From Solimonas thermocellulolyticum (GTDB taxonomy: Bacteria; Pseudomonadota; Gammaproteobacteria; Nevskiales; Nevskiaceae), in assembly GCF_040327995.1 (NCBI RefSeq), contig NZ_JBEPIJ010000002.1, forward strand, positions 62,001 to 126,000: a stretch of DNA of 64,000 bases, in the 5' to 3' direction. Below, one piece after another: positions 26,575 to 35,684 of this stretch. The position numbers were made by a program, and so were the translations under genes. Positions within the stretch are counted from its first letter, which is position 1, and each line of letters opens with the position of its first letter. Under the pieces are notes generated by a model. It made no database searches and was not told where the DNA came from. It saw only the letters and a program-made list of their open reading frames with translations.

Positions 26575-27489
26575 ATGCCGGCGCCCAAGATTTCGCTCGA
26601 ACAATGGCGCGCGCTGGTCGCGGTGGTCGAGGCCGGCGGTTACGCAGCGGCGGCCGAGGTCTTGCACAAGACCCAGTCCACGGTGACCTATGCGGTGCAA
26701 AAGCTCGAAGCGCTGCTGGGGGTCGAGGTCTTCGAGTTGCAGGGACGCAAGGCGCAACTCACGCCCGCCGGGCAGGTGCTCTACCGACATGCCCGCGCGC
26801 TGCTCGACGAGGCCGCGCGCGTCGAGCGCGCCGCCGCGAGTCTTGCCCAAGGCTGGGAGCCGGAGCTGCGGCTCGCGGTCGAGGTGGTGTTTCCGACCTG
26901 GCTCTTGCTCCAGTGCCTGGACCGCTTTGCCAAGGAGCGGCCAGATACGCGCATCGAACTCTACGAAACCGTGCTCGGCGGCACCGACGAGGCGGTGCTC
27001 GAAGCGCGCGTGGACCTCGCCATCGCCTCGCGCCTGCCGCCGGGTTTTCTGCTCGATCCTTTGATGACCATCAAATTCGTCTGCGCCGCGGCTCCGCATC
27101 ACCCCCTGCATCGCCTGGGACGGCCGCTGACCTTGGCAGATCTGCGTCAGCACCGTCAGCTCGTGATCCGCGACTCCGGCACGCAGCGCAAGCGCGAGGG
27201 CGCCTGGCTCGGTGCCGAGCAGCGCTGGACGGTGTCGGCCAAGGCCACCTCGATCCGCGCCGCGACCATGGGCCTGGGCTTTGCGTGGTACGCCGAGAAC
27301 ATCATCCGCGAGGAACTGGACAGCGGCGCGCTCAAGCCGCTGCCGCTGGTCGAAGGCGGCGAACGCGAGGTCGCGCTCTATCTCATCGTCACGCACGGCG
27401 ATGCCGCAGGGCCGGGCGCGCAGCGCCTCGCGAGAATCATCCGCGACGGGGTTGCAAATCGGTGTCCGCTGCCGGATGCAGCCGGTTGA
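26575..27489 (+). CDS. LysR family transcriptional regulator
   Basis: A 304-residue LysR-type regulator. The N-terminal winged helix-turn-helix is EQWRALVAVVEAGGYAAAAE followed by STVTYAVQKLEALLGVEVFE; the effector-binding domain runs from about residue 95 to the end. It is divergently paired with the pirin gene, which it probably controls, and probably represses itself. The helix-turn-helix uses STVTYAVQKLE where S-x-SxxIxxLE is more common, a pattern seen in the subgroup next to pirin genes. Confidence 0.9.
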   Translation: MPAPKISLEQWRALVAVVEAGGYAAAAEVLHKTQSTVTYAVQKLEALLGVEVFELQGRKAQLTPAGQVLYRHARALLDEAARVERAAASLAQGWEPELRLAVEVVFPTWLLLQCLDRFAKERPDTRIELYETVLGGTDEAVLEARVDLAIASRLPPGFLLDPLMTIKFVCAAAPHHPLHRLGRPLTLADLRQHRQLVIRDSGTQRKREGAWLGAEQRWTVSAKATSIRAATMGLGFAWYAENIIREELDSGALKPLPLVEGGEREVALYLIVTHGDAAGPGAQRLARIIRDGVANRCPLPDAAG

Positions 27490-27757
27490 CTGTGCCAGCG
27501 ATAAGCGTCGCGAAGCGCCCGGGCATCATCACCTTCGCCGAGGTCGAGGACCGGGGGTTGCTCCTCATGACAGCGCATCGTCGCGCGGATTGAATGGGCG
27601 CACGGTGCGCGCCGGTTGACGCCGCCGCGCACGAACGGGGGAATCGCGATGCACGAGCGACGGGCGGGTTCCATCAGCCGCGCGGTCAGCGGTGCGCGTC
27701 ACGCCGCGGCCGGCGCCCCGGCGCAGACCTTGCGTCCGAGCACCGGGGAGATCGCGC

Positions 27758-29296
27758 ATGGCTGAATGGCATCTGCGCCCCGGACATCTGACCTTGAGCG
27801 AGCTGCGCCATCTCGTGGGCGGGGGTGTGCGCCTGTCGATCGAGCCGTCCTACTGGCCGGCGGTCGAGGCCTCGGCGGCGACGGTCGCCGCCGTGGTCGC
27901 GCGCGGCGCACCGGCCTACGGCATCAACACCGGTTTCGGCCGGCTGGCCAAGGTCCACATCCCGGATCACCAGCTCGATCGACTGCAGATCAACCTGGTG
28001 CGCTCGCATGCCGTCGGCGTCGGCGACTGCCTGGACGATGCGACCGTGCGCCTAGTGCTCGCGCTCAAGGCCGCGAGTCTGGCGCGCGGTGCCTCCGGCG
28101 TGCGGCGCACCCTGATCGAGGGACTGCTAGCGCTGTACAACGCCGGCGTACTACCGTGCATCCCGGCGCAGGGCTCGGTCGGGGCCTCCGGCGATCTCGC
28201 GCCGCTCGCACACCTGACGCTGGCCCTGCTCGGCGAGGGCGAGGTGCGCGTGGACGGCCGCAGGCTGCCGGCGGCCGAGGGGCTGGCGCGGGCGGGGCTC
28301 GCGCCGCTGTCGCTCGCGCCCAAGGAGGGGCTGGCGCTGCTCAACGGCACGCAAGTGTCCACTGCGCTGGCGATCCGCGCGCTGTTCGAGGCCGAGGACG
28401 TGTTCGCCGCCGCCACCGTCGTGGGCGCGATGTCCGTGGACGCGGCGCGCGGCTCCGACGCCCCCTTCGATGCGCGCATCCAGGCGCTGCGCGGTCAGCC
28501 GGGGCAGATCGACGTCGCCGGCGTCTACCGCCGGCTGCTCGAAGGCAGCGAAATCCGCGCCTCCCACCGCGTCAACGACGAACGCGTGCAAGACCCGTAC
28601 AGCCTGCGCTGCCAGCCCCAGGTCATGGGCGCCTGTCTGGACCTGATCCGCAATGCCGCGCGCACGCTGCTGATCGAAGCCAATGCGGTGACCGACAATC
28701 CGCTGGTGCTCGCCGAATCCGCCGAGGTGCTCTCGGGCGGCAATTTCCACGCCGAGCCGGTGGCCCTCGCCGCCGACACGCTGGCCCTGGCGGTCGCCGA
28801 GATCGGCGCCCTGTCGGAACGGCGCATCGCGCTTTTGATCGACGCGACGCTGTCCGGCCTGCCGCCGTTTCTGGTGCGCGACGCCGGACTCAACTCCGGT
28901 TTCATGCTGGCCCACGTCACCGCCGCGGCGCTGGCGTCCGAGAACAAGTCGCTGGCGCATCCGGCCAGCGTCGACAGCCTGCCGACCTCCGCCAACCAAG
29001 AGGACCATGTCAGCATGGCGACGTATGCGGCGCGGCGCTTGTTGCCGATGTGCGTGAACACGCGGCGCATCGTTGCCATCGAGCTGCTCGCCGCTGCCCA
29101 GGGCATCGACTTGCACGCGCCGCTGCAGACCTCCGAGCCGCTGCAGGCGGTGCATCTGGCGCTGCGCGAGCAGGTCGGCGCGCTCGGCGAGGATCGCGTG
29201 CTCGCCACCGACATCGCCGCCGCCGATGCCTTGCTCGCCACTGAGGTGCTGACGCCGATGGTCGCCGACTTGTTGCCGTCGTGGCGGCCGGAGTGA
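27758..29296 (+). CDS. hutH: Histidine ammonia-lyase
   Basis: A 512-residue aromatic amino acid lyase. The MIO cofactor triad Ala-Ser-Gly is at residues 143-145 within GSVGASGDLAPLAHLTLALL. The histidine-specific features are NLVRSHAVGVG (His of the selectivity loop) and NQEDHVSM (Glu-Asp in place of residues found in Phe/Tyr lyases). It converts L-histidine to urocanate and ammonia. The ATG at 27758 has GGGGAG 7 nt upstream. The other hut genes (urocanase, imidazolonepropionase) are not nearby, and the 268-nt gap before it (27490-27757) shows no gene. Confidence 0.93.
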   Translation: MAEWHLRPGHLTLSELRHLVGGGVRLSIEPSYWPAVEASAATVAAVVARGAPAYGINTGFGRLAKVHIPDHQLDRLQINLVRSHAVGVGDCLDDATVRLVLALKAASLARGASGVRRTLIEGLLALYNAGVLPCIPAQGSVGASGDLAPLAHLTLALLGEGEVRVDGRRLPAAEGLARAGLAPLSLAPKEGLALLNGTQVSTALAIRALFEAEDVFAAATVVGAMSVDAARGSDAPFDARIQALRGQPGQIDVAGVYRRLLEGSEIRASHRVNDERVQDPYSLRCQPQVMGACLDLIRNAARTLLIEANAVTDNPLVLAESAEVLSGGNFHAEPVALAADTLALAVAEIGALSERRIALLIDATLSGLPPFLVRDAGLNSGFMLAHVTAAALASENKSLAHPASVDSLPTSANQEDHVSMATYAARRLLPMCVNTRRIVAIELLAAAQGIDLHAPLQTSEPLQAVHLALREQVGALGEDRVLATDIAAADALLATEVLTPMVADLLPSWRPE

Positions 29297-29329
29297 GCGC
29301 GTCTGGTGACGGGCGCGCCGGCGTCGGTG

Positions 29330-32300
29330 TCAATGCGCCAGACGTCGCTCCGGCACGGCGACGCCGCCCGCGGCCTCCGGGTCCAGCGTCGGCGGCAGCA
29401 GCTTGTACATCACCGGCGTCACCAGGCGGCCGATCAGCGTCGAGGTGATCAGCCCGCCGATGATGACCCAGGCCATCGGCGCGTACAGCGCCGCGCCCTG
29501 TGTCGCCAGCGGCAGCAGGCCGCCGATCGCGGTGACCGAGGTCAGCAGGATCGGCAAAAAGCGGATCTCGCCGGCCTCGACGATCGCGTCCATCAGCGGC
29601 CGGCCCTGCCGGCGCAACTGGTTGGTGAAGTCCACCAGCAGGATCGAGTTCTTGATCTCGATGCCGGTCAGCGCGATGAAGCCGATCATCGCGGTGAAGC
29701 TCAGTGAGTTGCCGGTGATCCACAGCATCAGGATGCCGCCCATGATGCCGAGCGGCACCACGGTGGCGACGATCAGCGTCGAGCGGAAGCTGCCGAACTC
29801 CAGCACCAGCACCGCGAGGATGCCGAACACCGCGACGAGGATCGCGGTGCCAAAGCCGGCGAAGCTGTCCTCGCGGCTTTCGATCTCACCGGCGGCGACG
29901 AAGCGATAGCCACTGGGCCAGTCGCGCGCGGCGATCTGGTCGAGGATCTGGCGCGTCACCCGCTCGGTGTTGTAGCCGGTCTCGGTGTACGCCGAGACCA
30001 GGATCGCGCGCTCGCGGTCGCGGCGGTAGATCAGCGGTGGCGACTCGACCAGACGCGGCGCGGCGAGCTGCGCCAGCGGAATCTGCGCGCCGCTGGCGCT
30101 GCCGACGTGCAGGCCGTCGAGCGCATCCAGCGTCGGCCGTCCGGCGAGCGGCGCGCGCAGCACGATCGGATAGCTGTCGCCGTCGGCCTCGCGGAACTCG
30201 CCGGCGGTGATGCCGGCCACCGCCATGCGCACGGTCTGGTCCAGCTCCAGCGGCGGCACGCCGAGCAGGCCGGCCTTGGTCGTGTCGATGCCAAGGTCCA
30301 AATCCACGCGCGACCGGCGCTGGTTGTTGACGACATTGCGCGTGCCGGGGGTCGCGCGCATCAGACTCTCGACCTCGGCGGCGATGCGGCGCAAGGTGTC
30401 GAGATCGGGGCCGATCACGCGGATCGCGATCGGCGCCTCCATCGGCGGGCCGTTCTCGAACTCCTTGACGACGATCTCGGCGCCGGGGATCGCATCGAGC
30501 TCGGCGCGCAGGCCGTCGAGCAGGCGCCGGGTCTTGTCGCCCTCGAACGCGCGCAACTGCACGAAGACCTCCGCGGCGTGCGCGGCGTACTCGCGCTGGA
30601 ACACGTTGTAGTAGATTTGCGGATTGCCGCGGCCGAGATTGGCCATGGTGTGCTCGACTTCGGGGCGTGCGCGCAGGATGTCCTCGACCTCGCGCAGCAC
30701 TTCGTCGGTGCGCGCGAGGCTGCTGCCGTTGGGCAGCGTGATCTGCACGAGGAACTGCGGCGTGTCCGCCTTCGGGAACATGCTCAGGCCGATCAGCGGC
30801 ACCAGCGCGAAGCTCGCCGCGACCGCAGCCAGCGACAGCAGCACGGTCGTGCGCGGACGCGCGAGCGCACGCCGCAGCCACGGCGCGTAGATGCGATGGA
30901 TCACGCCGAGCAGTGCCTGCAGCGCGCGGTTGCCTTCGGCCGGCGCCTCGCGTGGCAGCACGCGCGAGGCGAGGAAGGGGATGATCGTCAGCGCGATGAA
31001 CAGCGAGGCCGCGACGGTGTACGTCACCGCCGCCGGTAGCGAGCGGATGAACTTGCCGGCGTTGCCGGGCAGCGACAGCAGCGGCAGGAAGGCGAACAGC
31101 AGCACCGCGGTGCAGCCGACCACGGCCAGCGAAATCTGCCGCGTCGCCAGCATCGCCGCCTGCTGGCGCGGATAGCCCATGCGCAGGAAGCGGGCGATGT
31201 TCTCGACGACGACGATCGAGTCGTCGACCAAGAGCCCAAGGGCGACGACGAAGCCGGCGATCGAGAGCTGGTTGAGCGAAAAGCCGGTGAAGTACAGCGC
31301 GGCGATGCCGGTCAGCAGCGACAGCGGAATCGACACCATGACGATGCCGGCCGCGCGCAGGCCCAGCGGCAGCAGCGTCACCGACACCAGCACGATGGCG
31401 ATCAGAAAGTCGGCGGACAGGCGGTCGAGCCGCTTGCGCACGTTCTTCGACTGGTCGAAGGCGCGCACCAGCTCGATGCCGGCCGGTAGCTCCGCGGCGT
31501 AGGCATCGACGACGTCGATGATCGCCTGCTGCGTGACGAAGATGTTCTGACCCGGCTTCTGGTTGGCCGTGACCCAGACCGCGCGGCGGCCGTCGAGGCG
31601 CGCGGTGTGGTCGAGCGGACCGTGGTCCCAGCGCACCTCGGCGACGTCGCGCACGCGGATCACGCTGTCGCCGTGGCCGGCGACGACGGTATCGAGCACC
31701 TCTTGCGGCGCGTCATAGCTGCCCGTGGTCTTGAGGTTGAAGCGGCGGCTGCCGATCTCGACGCCGCCGCCCGGCACGTTGGTGTTCCGCGCCGAGACCG
31801 CCTGCAACACCTGCGTCGCGCGCAGCTTCAGTTCGGCGAGGCGTGCCAGATCGAGCTCGACGCGCAGCTCGCGCTGCGGAAACGCCCAGGTCTGGGATTC
31901 GCGTACGCCGGGGATGCGTTCGAGCCGGTCCTTCAGTTCTTCGGCGGCGTCTTCGAGCGCGCGCCACGAGGCGGTCTCGGACACCAGTGCGATCTGCACG
32001 ATGTTCACATAGCCCGGATTGATCTTCTTGACCTCCAGGCTGGCCAGACCCGCCGGCAGCTCGGGGCCGAGCGCGGCGAGCTCGCGCGTGACTTCGTCGT
32101 ACTTCTTGTCGACATCCACATCCGCCTCGAATTCGACGCGCACGATGCCCAGCGAGTCGTCCGAGGTCGAGACCATCTCCTTGAGATCGTCGATCTTGTT
32201 GAGCGCGTCCTCGATCGGCTCGACCACCTGGCGCTCGACCTCGATCGGATCGGCGCCCGGGTAGACGGCGATGATCGAGAACGCCGAGATCGGAAAGTAC

Positions 32301-32413
32301 GGATCCTCGGTACGCGCGATGTTGTTCCACGACGAGACGCCGACCGCGACCAGCAGCAGGAACACGACCAGCATGAACGGGACGTTGCGGACCGCGAAGT
32401 CGGAGATGCGCAC
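29330..32413 (-). CDS. RND efflux transporter, inner-membrane pump
   Basis: A 1027-residue RND pump of the HAE/AcrB type with 12 membrane segments. The N-terminus is MRISDFAVRNVPFMLVVFLL. The proton-relay aspartates are seen in GLLVDDSIVVVENIARFLRM, with FALVPLIGLSMFPKADTPQF starting the second half. It would form an inner-membrane trimer exporting hydrophobic compounds with the periplasmic adaptor and TolC-like protein encoded directly upstream. Position 4 of the operon tetR-tolC-like-MFP-RND. The substrate is not predictable. Confidence 0.93.
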   Translation of the reverse strand: MRISDFAVRNVPFMLVVFLLLVAVGVSSWNNIARTEDPYFPISAFSIIAVYPGADPIEVERQVVEPIEDALNKIDDLKEMVSTSDDSLGIVRVEFEADVDVDKKYDEVTRELAALGPELPAGLASLEVKKINPGYVNIVQIALVSETASWRALEDAAEELKDRLERIPGVRESQTWAFPQRELRVELDLARLAELKLRATQVLQAVSARNTNVPGGGVEIGSRRFNLKTTGSYDAPQEVLDTVVAGHGDSVIRVRDVAEVRWDHGPLDHTARLDGRRAVWVTANQKPGQNIFVTQQAIIDVVDAYAAELPAGIELVRAFDQSKNVRKRLDRLSADFLIAIVLVSVTLLPLGLRAAGIVMVSIPLSLLTGIAALYFTGFSLNQLSIAGFVVALGLLVDDSIVVVENIARFLRMGYPRQQAAMLATRQISLAVVGCTAVLLFAFLPLLSLPGNAGKFIRSLPAAVTYTVAASLFIALTIIPFLASRVLPREAPAEGNRALQALLGVIHRIYAPWLRRALARPRTTVLLSLAAVAASFALVPLIGLSMFPKADTPQFLVQITLPNGSSLARTDEVLREVEDILRARPEVEHTMANLGRGNPQIYYNVFQREYAAHAAEVFVQLRAFEGDKTRRLLDGLRAELDAIPGAEIVVKEFENGPPMEAPIAIRVIGPDLDTLRRIAAEVESLMRATPGTRNVVNNQRRSRVDLDLGIDTTKAGLLGVPPLELDQTVRMAVAGITAGEFREADGDSYPIVLRAPLAGRPTLDALDGLHVGSASGAQIPLAQLAAPRLVESPPLIYRRDRERAILVSAYTETGYNTERVTRQILDQIAARDWPSGYRFVAAGEIESREDSFAGFGTAILVAVFGILAVLVLEFGSFRSTLIVATVVPLGIMGGILMLWITGNSLSFTAMIGFIALTGIEIKNSILLVDFTNQLRRQGRPLMDAIVEAGEIRFLPILLTSVTAIGGLLPLATQGAALYAPMAWVIIGGLITSTLIGRLVTPVMYKLLPPTLDPEAAGGVAVPERRLAH

Positions 32414-32434
32414 GGCGGGGCTCCGCGAAACGGC

Positions 32435-33499
32435 TCAGTTGACGACGCGCACGGCTTCGCCGTCGCGCAGATAGGCGGCGCCGTCGGTGACCACCTGCGC
32501 GCCGGCGGGCAGCGGTTCGGCCAGCGCCGCGCGCGTGCCGGACACGAAGGCCACCGGCACGCGGCGTCCGGCAACGGCGCCGGTATCGGCGTCGTAGACG
32601 AACAGCAGCATCGCCTCGCCGCTGCCTTCGACCAGCGCCGACAGGGGCACGTAGCTGAGCTGCGCCTGGCCGTTGCCGACCGCGATCTCGGCGCGGCCGA
32701 TCATGCCGGCGGCAAAGCGCGCGTCGCCGGCGTCGAAGCCGATCTCGACCGGGAAGGTGCCGCTGCGCGGATCGGCGGCGCCGCCGAGCAGGCTCACGCG
32801 ACCGGCGAACGCACGACCGGGATGGGCGTCGAAGCGCAGCGTCGCCGCATCGCCGTCGCGCAGGCGCACGAAATCGCGATCGGGCACGCCAAGCCTGAGC
32901 GTCCAGCCGTCACCGCCGCGGCTGACCTCGAGGATCGGCTGTCCCGGTGCGACCAGCTCGCGCGGCTCGGCGAGCCGGCGTAGCACGCGACCGTCGGCCG
33001 GCGCGACGATCTCGGCGTAGCGGCGGTTGTACTCGGCGGCATCGAGCTGCGCGCGCGCGACTGCGGCGGCGGTTTCGAGCGCGTCGAGCTGCTCCTGCGT
33101 CAGCACATCGTCTGCGAACAGGCCGCGGCCGCGCTCGAGATCGCGTTGCGCCTTGTCGAAGGCGGCGCGCGCCTGCGCCACCGCGGCGTCGATCTCAGTG
33201 GTTTCGAGGCGCGCAAGGCGCTCTCCGGCGCGCACGGTGTCGCCGGCCTGCACCGTGATCTCGCGGATCACACCAGCGGTCTTGAACGCGAGCCGCGATT
33301 CAGCGGCCGCCGCGACCACGCCGGTGGCGACCACCGGCGGCTGCGCCGGACCGGATTCGACCGCGGCGACGCGAACCGCGCGCAGCGGTGCTGTTTCGGT
33401 GCTTTCGGTCGCTGCCGGTGAGCACGCGGCCAGCGACGCCGCCATGACCAGCAGCACGACTGGAAGCTCAAAACTGGAAACTGCAAACCGCTTCGTCAT
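32435..33499 (-). CDS. RND efflux periplasmic adaptor (membrane fusion lipoprotein)
   Basis: A 354-residue membrane fusion protein. The signal peptide ends in a lipobox LAAC (MAASLAACSPAA), and a biotinyl-lipoyl half-motif, an alpha-helical hairpin (DAAVAQARAAFDKAQRDLER) and beta-barrel segments (GTFPVEIGFDAGDARFAAGM) follow in family order. It bridges the RND pump and the outer-membrane channel. It lies 21 nt before the pump gene and 3 nt after the TolC-like gene. Confidence 0.92.
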   Translation of the reverse strand: MTKRFAVSSFELPVVLLVMAASLAACSPAATESTETAPLRAVRVAAVESGPAQPPVVATGVVAAAAESRLAFKTAGVIREITVQAGDTVRAGERLARLETTEIDAAVAQARAAFDKAQRDLERGRGLFADDVLTQEQLDALETAAAVARAQLDAAEYNRRYAEIVAPADGRVLRRLAEPRELVAPGQPILEVSRGGDGWTLRLGVPDRDFVRLRDGDAATLRFDAHPGRAFAGRVSLLGGAADPRSGTFPVEIGFDAGDARFAAGMIGRAEIAVGNGQAQLSYVPLSALVEGSGEAMLLFVYDADTGAVAGRRVPVAFVSGTRAALAEPLPAGAQVVTDGAAYLRDGEAVRVVN

Positions 33500-33502
33500 G
33501 AT

Positions 33503-34879
33503 TTACTCCGGAGTGCCGGCGACGGCCGCCGCGGGCAAGGGATAACTGGCGCTGGCCAGTTCCAGCTCGGCTGCACGATCGAGCGCGGTGCAGCGCGCGA
33601 TGGCGACGTTCAGGCGCGCCTCGGTCAGCGCGCGCTGGGCGTCGAGGAACTCGATCTGCGCGAGGCTCGCCGCCGCACGCTTGCGTTCGGCGATGCGGAA
33701 CACTTCCTCGGCGGCGGCAAGCCGCGCCTCGGCGGCGTCGATCGCGCGGCGCGCGGTGTCGAGCTGGGCCTCGGCGCTCCAGCGCGCGAGGTCGAGCTGA
33801 TGATCGAGGTCGCGGCGCTGCGCGCGCAGTTGCTCGGCTTCGGCGCTCGCGGCGAGCGCCTCGGCGCGGCGCTGGCCGAAGTCGAACAGCGACCAGTTGA
33901 GCAGCAGCGACACGGTGCCGAAATCATCCTCGGCCTCGACGCGGTAGCGCTCGCCCTGGATGCCGTAGTCGGCGGCCAGCGCCAGCGTCGGCGCACGCGC
34001 CGCGCGCGCGGCCCGCACGCCGGCATCGGCGGCGTCGATGGCGCGGTCGAGCTGGCGCAGTTCCGGGCGTGCGCGGGCAGGCGCCAGGGTGTCGGGACGC
34101 GGCAGCGCCGAAGGCGCGGGCAGGCTCAGCGGTGCGTCGGCGGGGCGGTCGCGCAGGATGTTCAGACGCCGCCTTGCCTGCTCGGCGAGCACCGCGGCCT
34201 CGTCGCGGCGCTGCTGCACGGCGAGGCGCTCGGCCTCGGCGCGCAGCACGCGATCGCGGGTGGCCTTGCCGGCCTCGACCAGCGCCTGCGACACCCGCAC
34301 ATCCTCGGCGAGCAGTGCCACGCTGGCATCGAGAATGCGCTCGGCGGCTTCGGCCTGAATCGCGCCGTAGTAAGCGCGCTTGACCTCGCGCACCAGCACG
34401 CGCGCGAACGCTTCGTGCTCGGCGACGCGTGCGCCGTGCCGCGCCGCCTGCGCCTCGGCATTCGCCCACAGCGCCGGCGCGTACAGCGGCGCGGTCAGTC
34501 TGAGCTTGGTTTCCTGCTCGGTCTTTCGCAGCAGCGCGATGGACTGGTTCTCGATCTGCGGAAACACCGGTGGCTCGCCGCGCTCGGCGAGGAAGCGGTT
34601 GAGCGTCGCGTAGACGCCGTTGAGCAGATCGCCGGTCGGAATGTCGATCGTGCGGCCGCCCGAGGCCGCCGTGTAGCGGGCATCGAGCGCGAGGCTCGGC
34701 AGGCGCCGTGCGCGCGCGGCGGCGGCGGTCTGGGCACTCTCGCGTGCCGCGGCGTCGCGCGCCTGCAGCGCCGGGTTGGCCGCTAGGGCCTCGGCGACGT
34801 AGCGCTCCAGCAGCTCGTCGGCATGCGCTGGCAGCGCCAGCAGGCCGACCACGATGGCGATCAGGCGGGCAGGTTTCAC
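33503..34879 (-). CDS. TolC family outer-membrane efflux protein
   Basis: A 458-residue TolC-like protein with a signal peptide (LIAIVVGLLALPAHA) and two long coiled-coil repeats typical of the family (for example AEAAERILDASVALLAEDVR and DLARWSAEAQLDTARRAIDA). The start is a GTG at 34879 whose bases overlap the TetR stop (GTGA), showing translational coupling. It forms the outer-membrane exit duct for the pump encoded downstream. Confidence 0.9.
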   Translation of the reverse strand: MKPARLIAIVVGLLALPAHADELLERYVAEALAANPALQARDAAARESAQTAAAARARRLPSLALDARYTAASGGRTIDIPTGDLLNGVYATLNRFLAERGEPPVFPQIENQSIALLRKTEQETKLRLTAPLYAPALWANAEAQAARHGARVAEHEAFARVLVREVKRAYYGAIQAEAAERILDASVALLAEDVRVSQALVEAGKATRDRVLRAEAERLAVQQRRDEAAVLAEQARRRLNILRDRPADAPLSLPAPSALPRPDTLAPARARPELRQLDRAIDAADAGVRAARAARAPTLALAADYGIQGERYRVEAEDDFGTVSLLLNWSLFDFGQRRAEALAASAEAEQLRAQRRDLDHQLDLARWSAEAQLDTARRAIDAAEARLAAAEEVFRIAERKRAAASLAQIEFLDAQRALTEARLNVAIARCTALDRAAELELASASYPLPAAAVAGTPE

Positions 34880-35544
34880 GCGTGCTTCTCCGCAACGGGG
34901 CGCAGGCCGCGCGCCGCGAGCGCCATCGCATACTCGACGAAGCGCTCGGTGCCGATGCCGATGCGCGCGAAGAAATGGCGCTTGGTGCGCGCGAGCTGGA
35001 TCAGGCCGTGGGTGAAGGCCCACAGCGACAGCGCGCTGAGTAGCGGATGTTCGAGGTCCGCGCGGATCGAGCCGTCGCGCATGCCGCGCTCGATGCATGC
35101 GACCGTGACCATGTGCACGGCGAGCCCGCAGTCCATCACCGTCTGCTCGATCGAATCCGGCGCGACCTCTTCCGGCGGATGCGCTTCGAGTCGCGTCAGC
35201 GCCTGGAAGTAGCACGGAAACTCGTCGGCGTAGGCGAAGTAGCTGCGCCCGAGTGCGAGCACCTGGTCGTGGCCGCTGGTGTGCTGCGCGGCGGCGGCGA
35301 GGAAGCGCTCGCGCAGCAGCGTCAGCGCACGCGCGCAGATCGCCAGATGCAGCTCGGCCTTGTTCTTGAAGTACAGATAGACCAGCGCGCGCGAGACGCG
35401 CGCCTGGCGGGCGACGTCCTCCATCTTGGCCGCGTCGAAACCGGATTCGGTGAAGACGCGCTCGGCGGCGTCGATGATGGCCTCGCGGCGCTGCTCCTTT
35501 TCCTCCTCGCGGCGCCGGATCAAATCGTGCTTGGGTTCGCTCAT
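34876..35544 (-). CDS. TetR family repressor of the efflux operon
   Basis: A 222-residue TetR regulator. The helix-turn-helix is EAIIDAAERVFTESGFDAAK with VARQARVSRALVYLYFKNKA, followed by a ligand-binding domain that differs among relatives. It is the first gene of the efflux operon and overlaps the TolC-like gene by 4 nt, so it is presumably an autorepressor released by pump substrates. Two palindromes lie 13-45 nt upstream of its ATG. Confidence 0.92.
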   Translation of the reverse strand: MSEPKHDLIRRREEEKEQRREAIIDAAERVFTESGFDAAKMEDVARQARVSRALVYLYFKNKAELHLAICARALTLLRERFLAAAAQHTSGHDQVLALGRSYFAYADEFPCYFQALTRLEAHPPEEVAPDSIEQTVMDCGLAVHMVTVACIERGMRDGSIRADLEHPLLSALSLWAFTHGLIQLARTKRHFFARIGIGTERFVEYAMALAARGLRPVAEKHA

Positions 35545-35556
35545 GGGGCGCCAGTC

Positions 35557-35589
35557 TGACACTGTGTCAGTGATTAGACAAGTGTCTAA
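35557..35589 (-). promoter_or_regulatory. Tandem palindromic operators of the efflux operon
   Basis: Two perfect palindromes lie between the tetR start and the fatty acid desaturase gene: TGACACTGTGTCA at 35557-35569 and TTAGACAAGTGTCTAA at 35574-35589. They share a TAGACA/TGTCTA-like half site with TetR operators in general, and their centres are about 18-19 nt apart. They are the best candidate binding sites for the adjacent TetR protein. Confidence 0.7.
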
Positions 35590-35684
35590 AGTCGGCCGTC
35601 GAGACGCACGCGGACCCGCCGTGGCCCGTGCGTGCGCAGCCTTGAGTCGCTGCCCCGCCTGGATCGCGCCGCCGGGCGCTGCGC

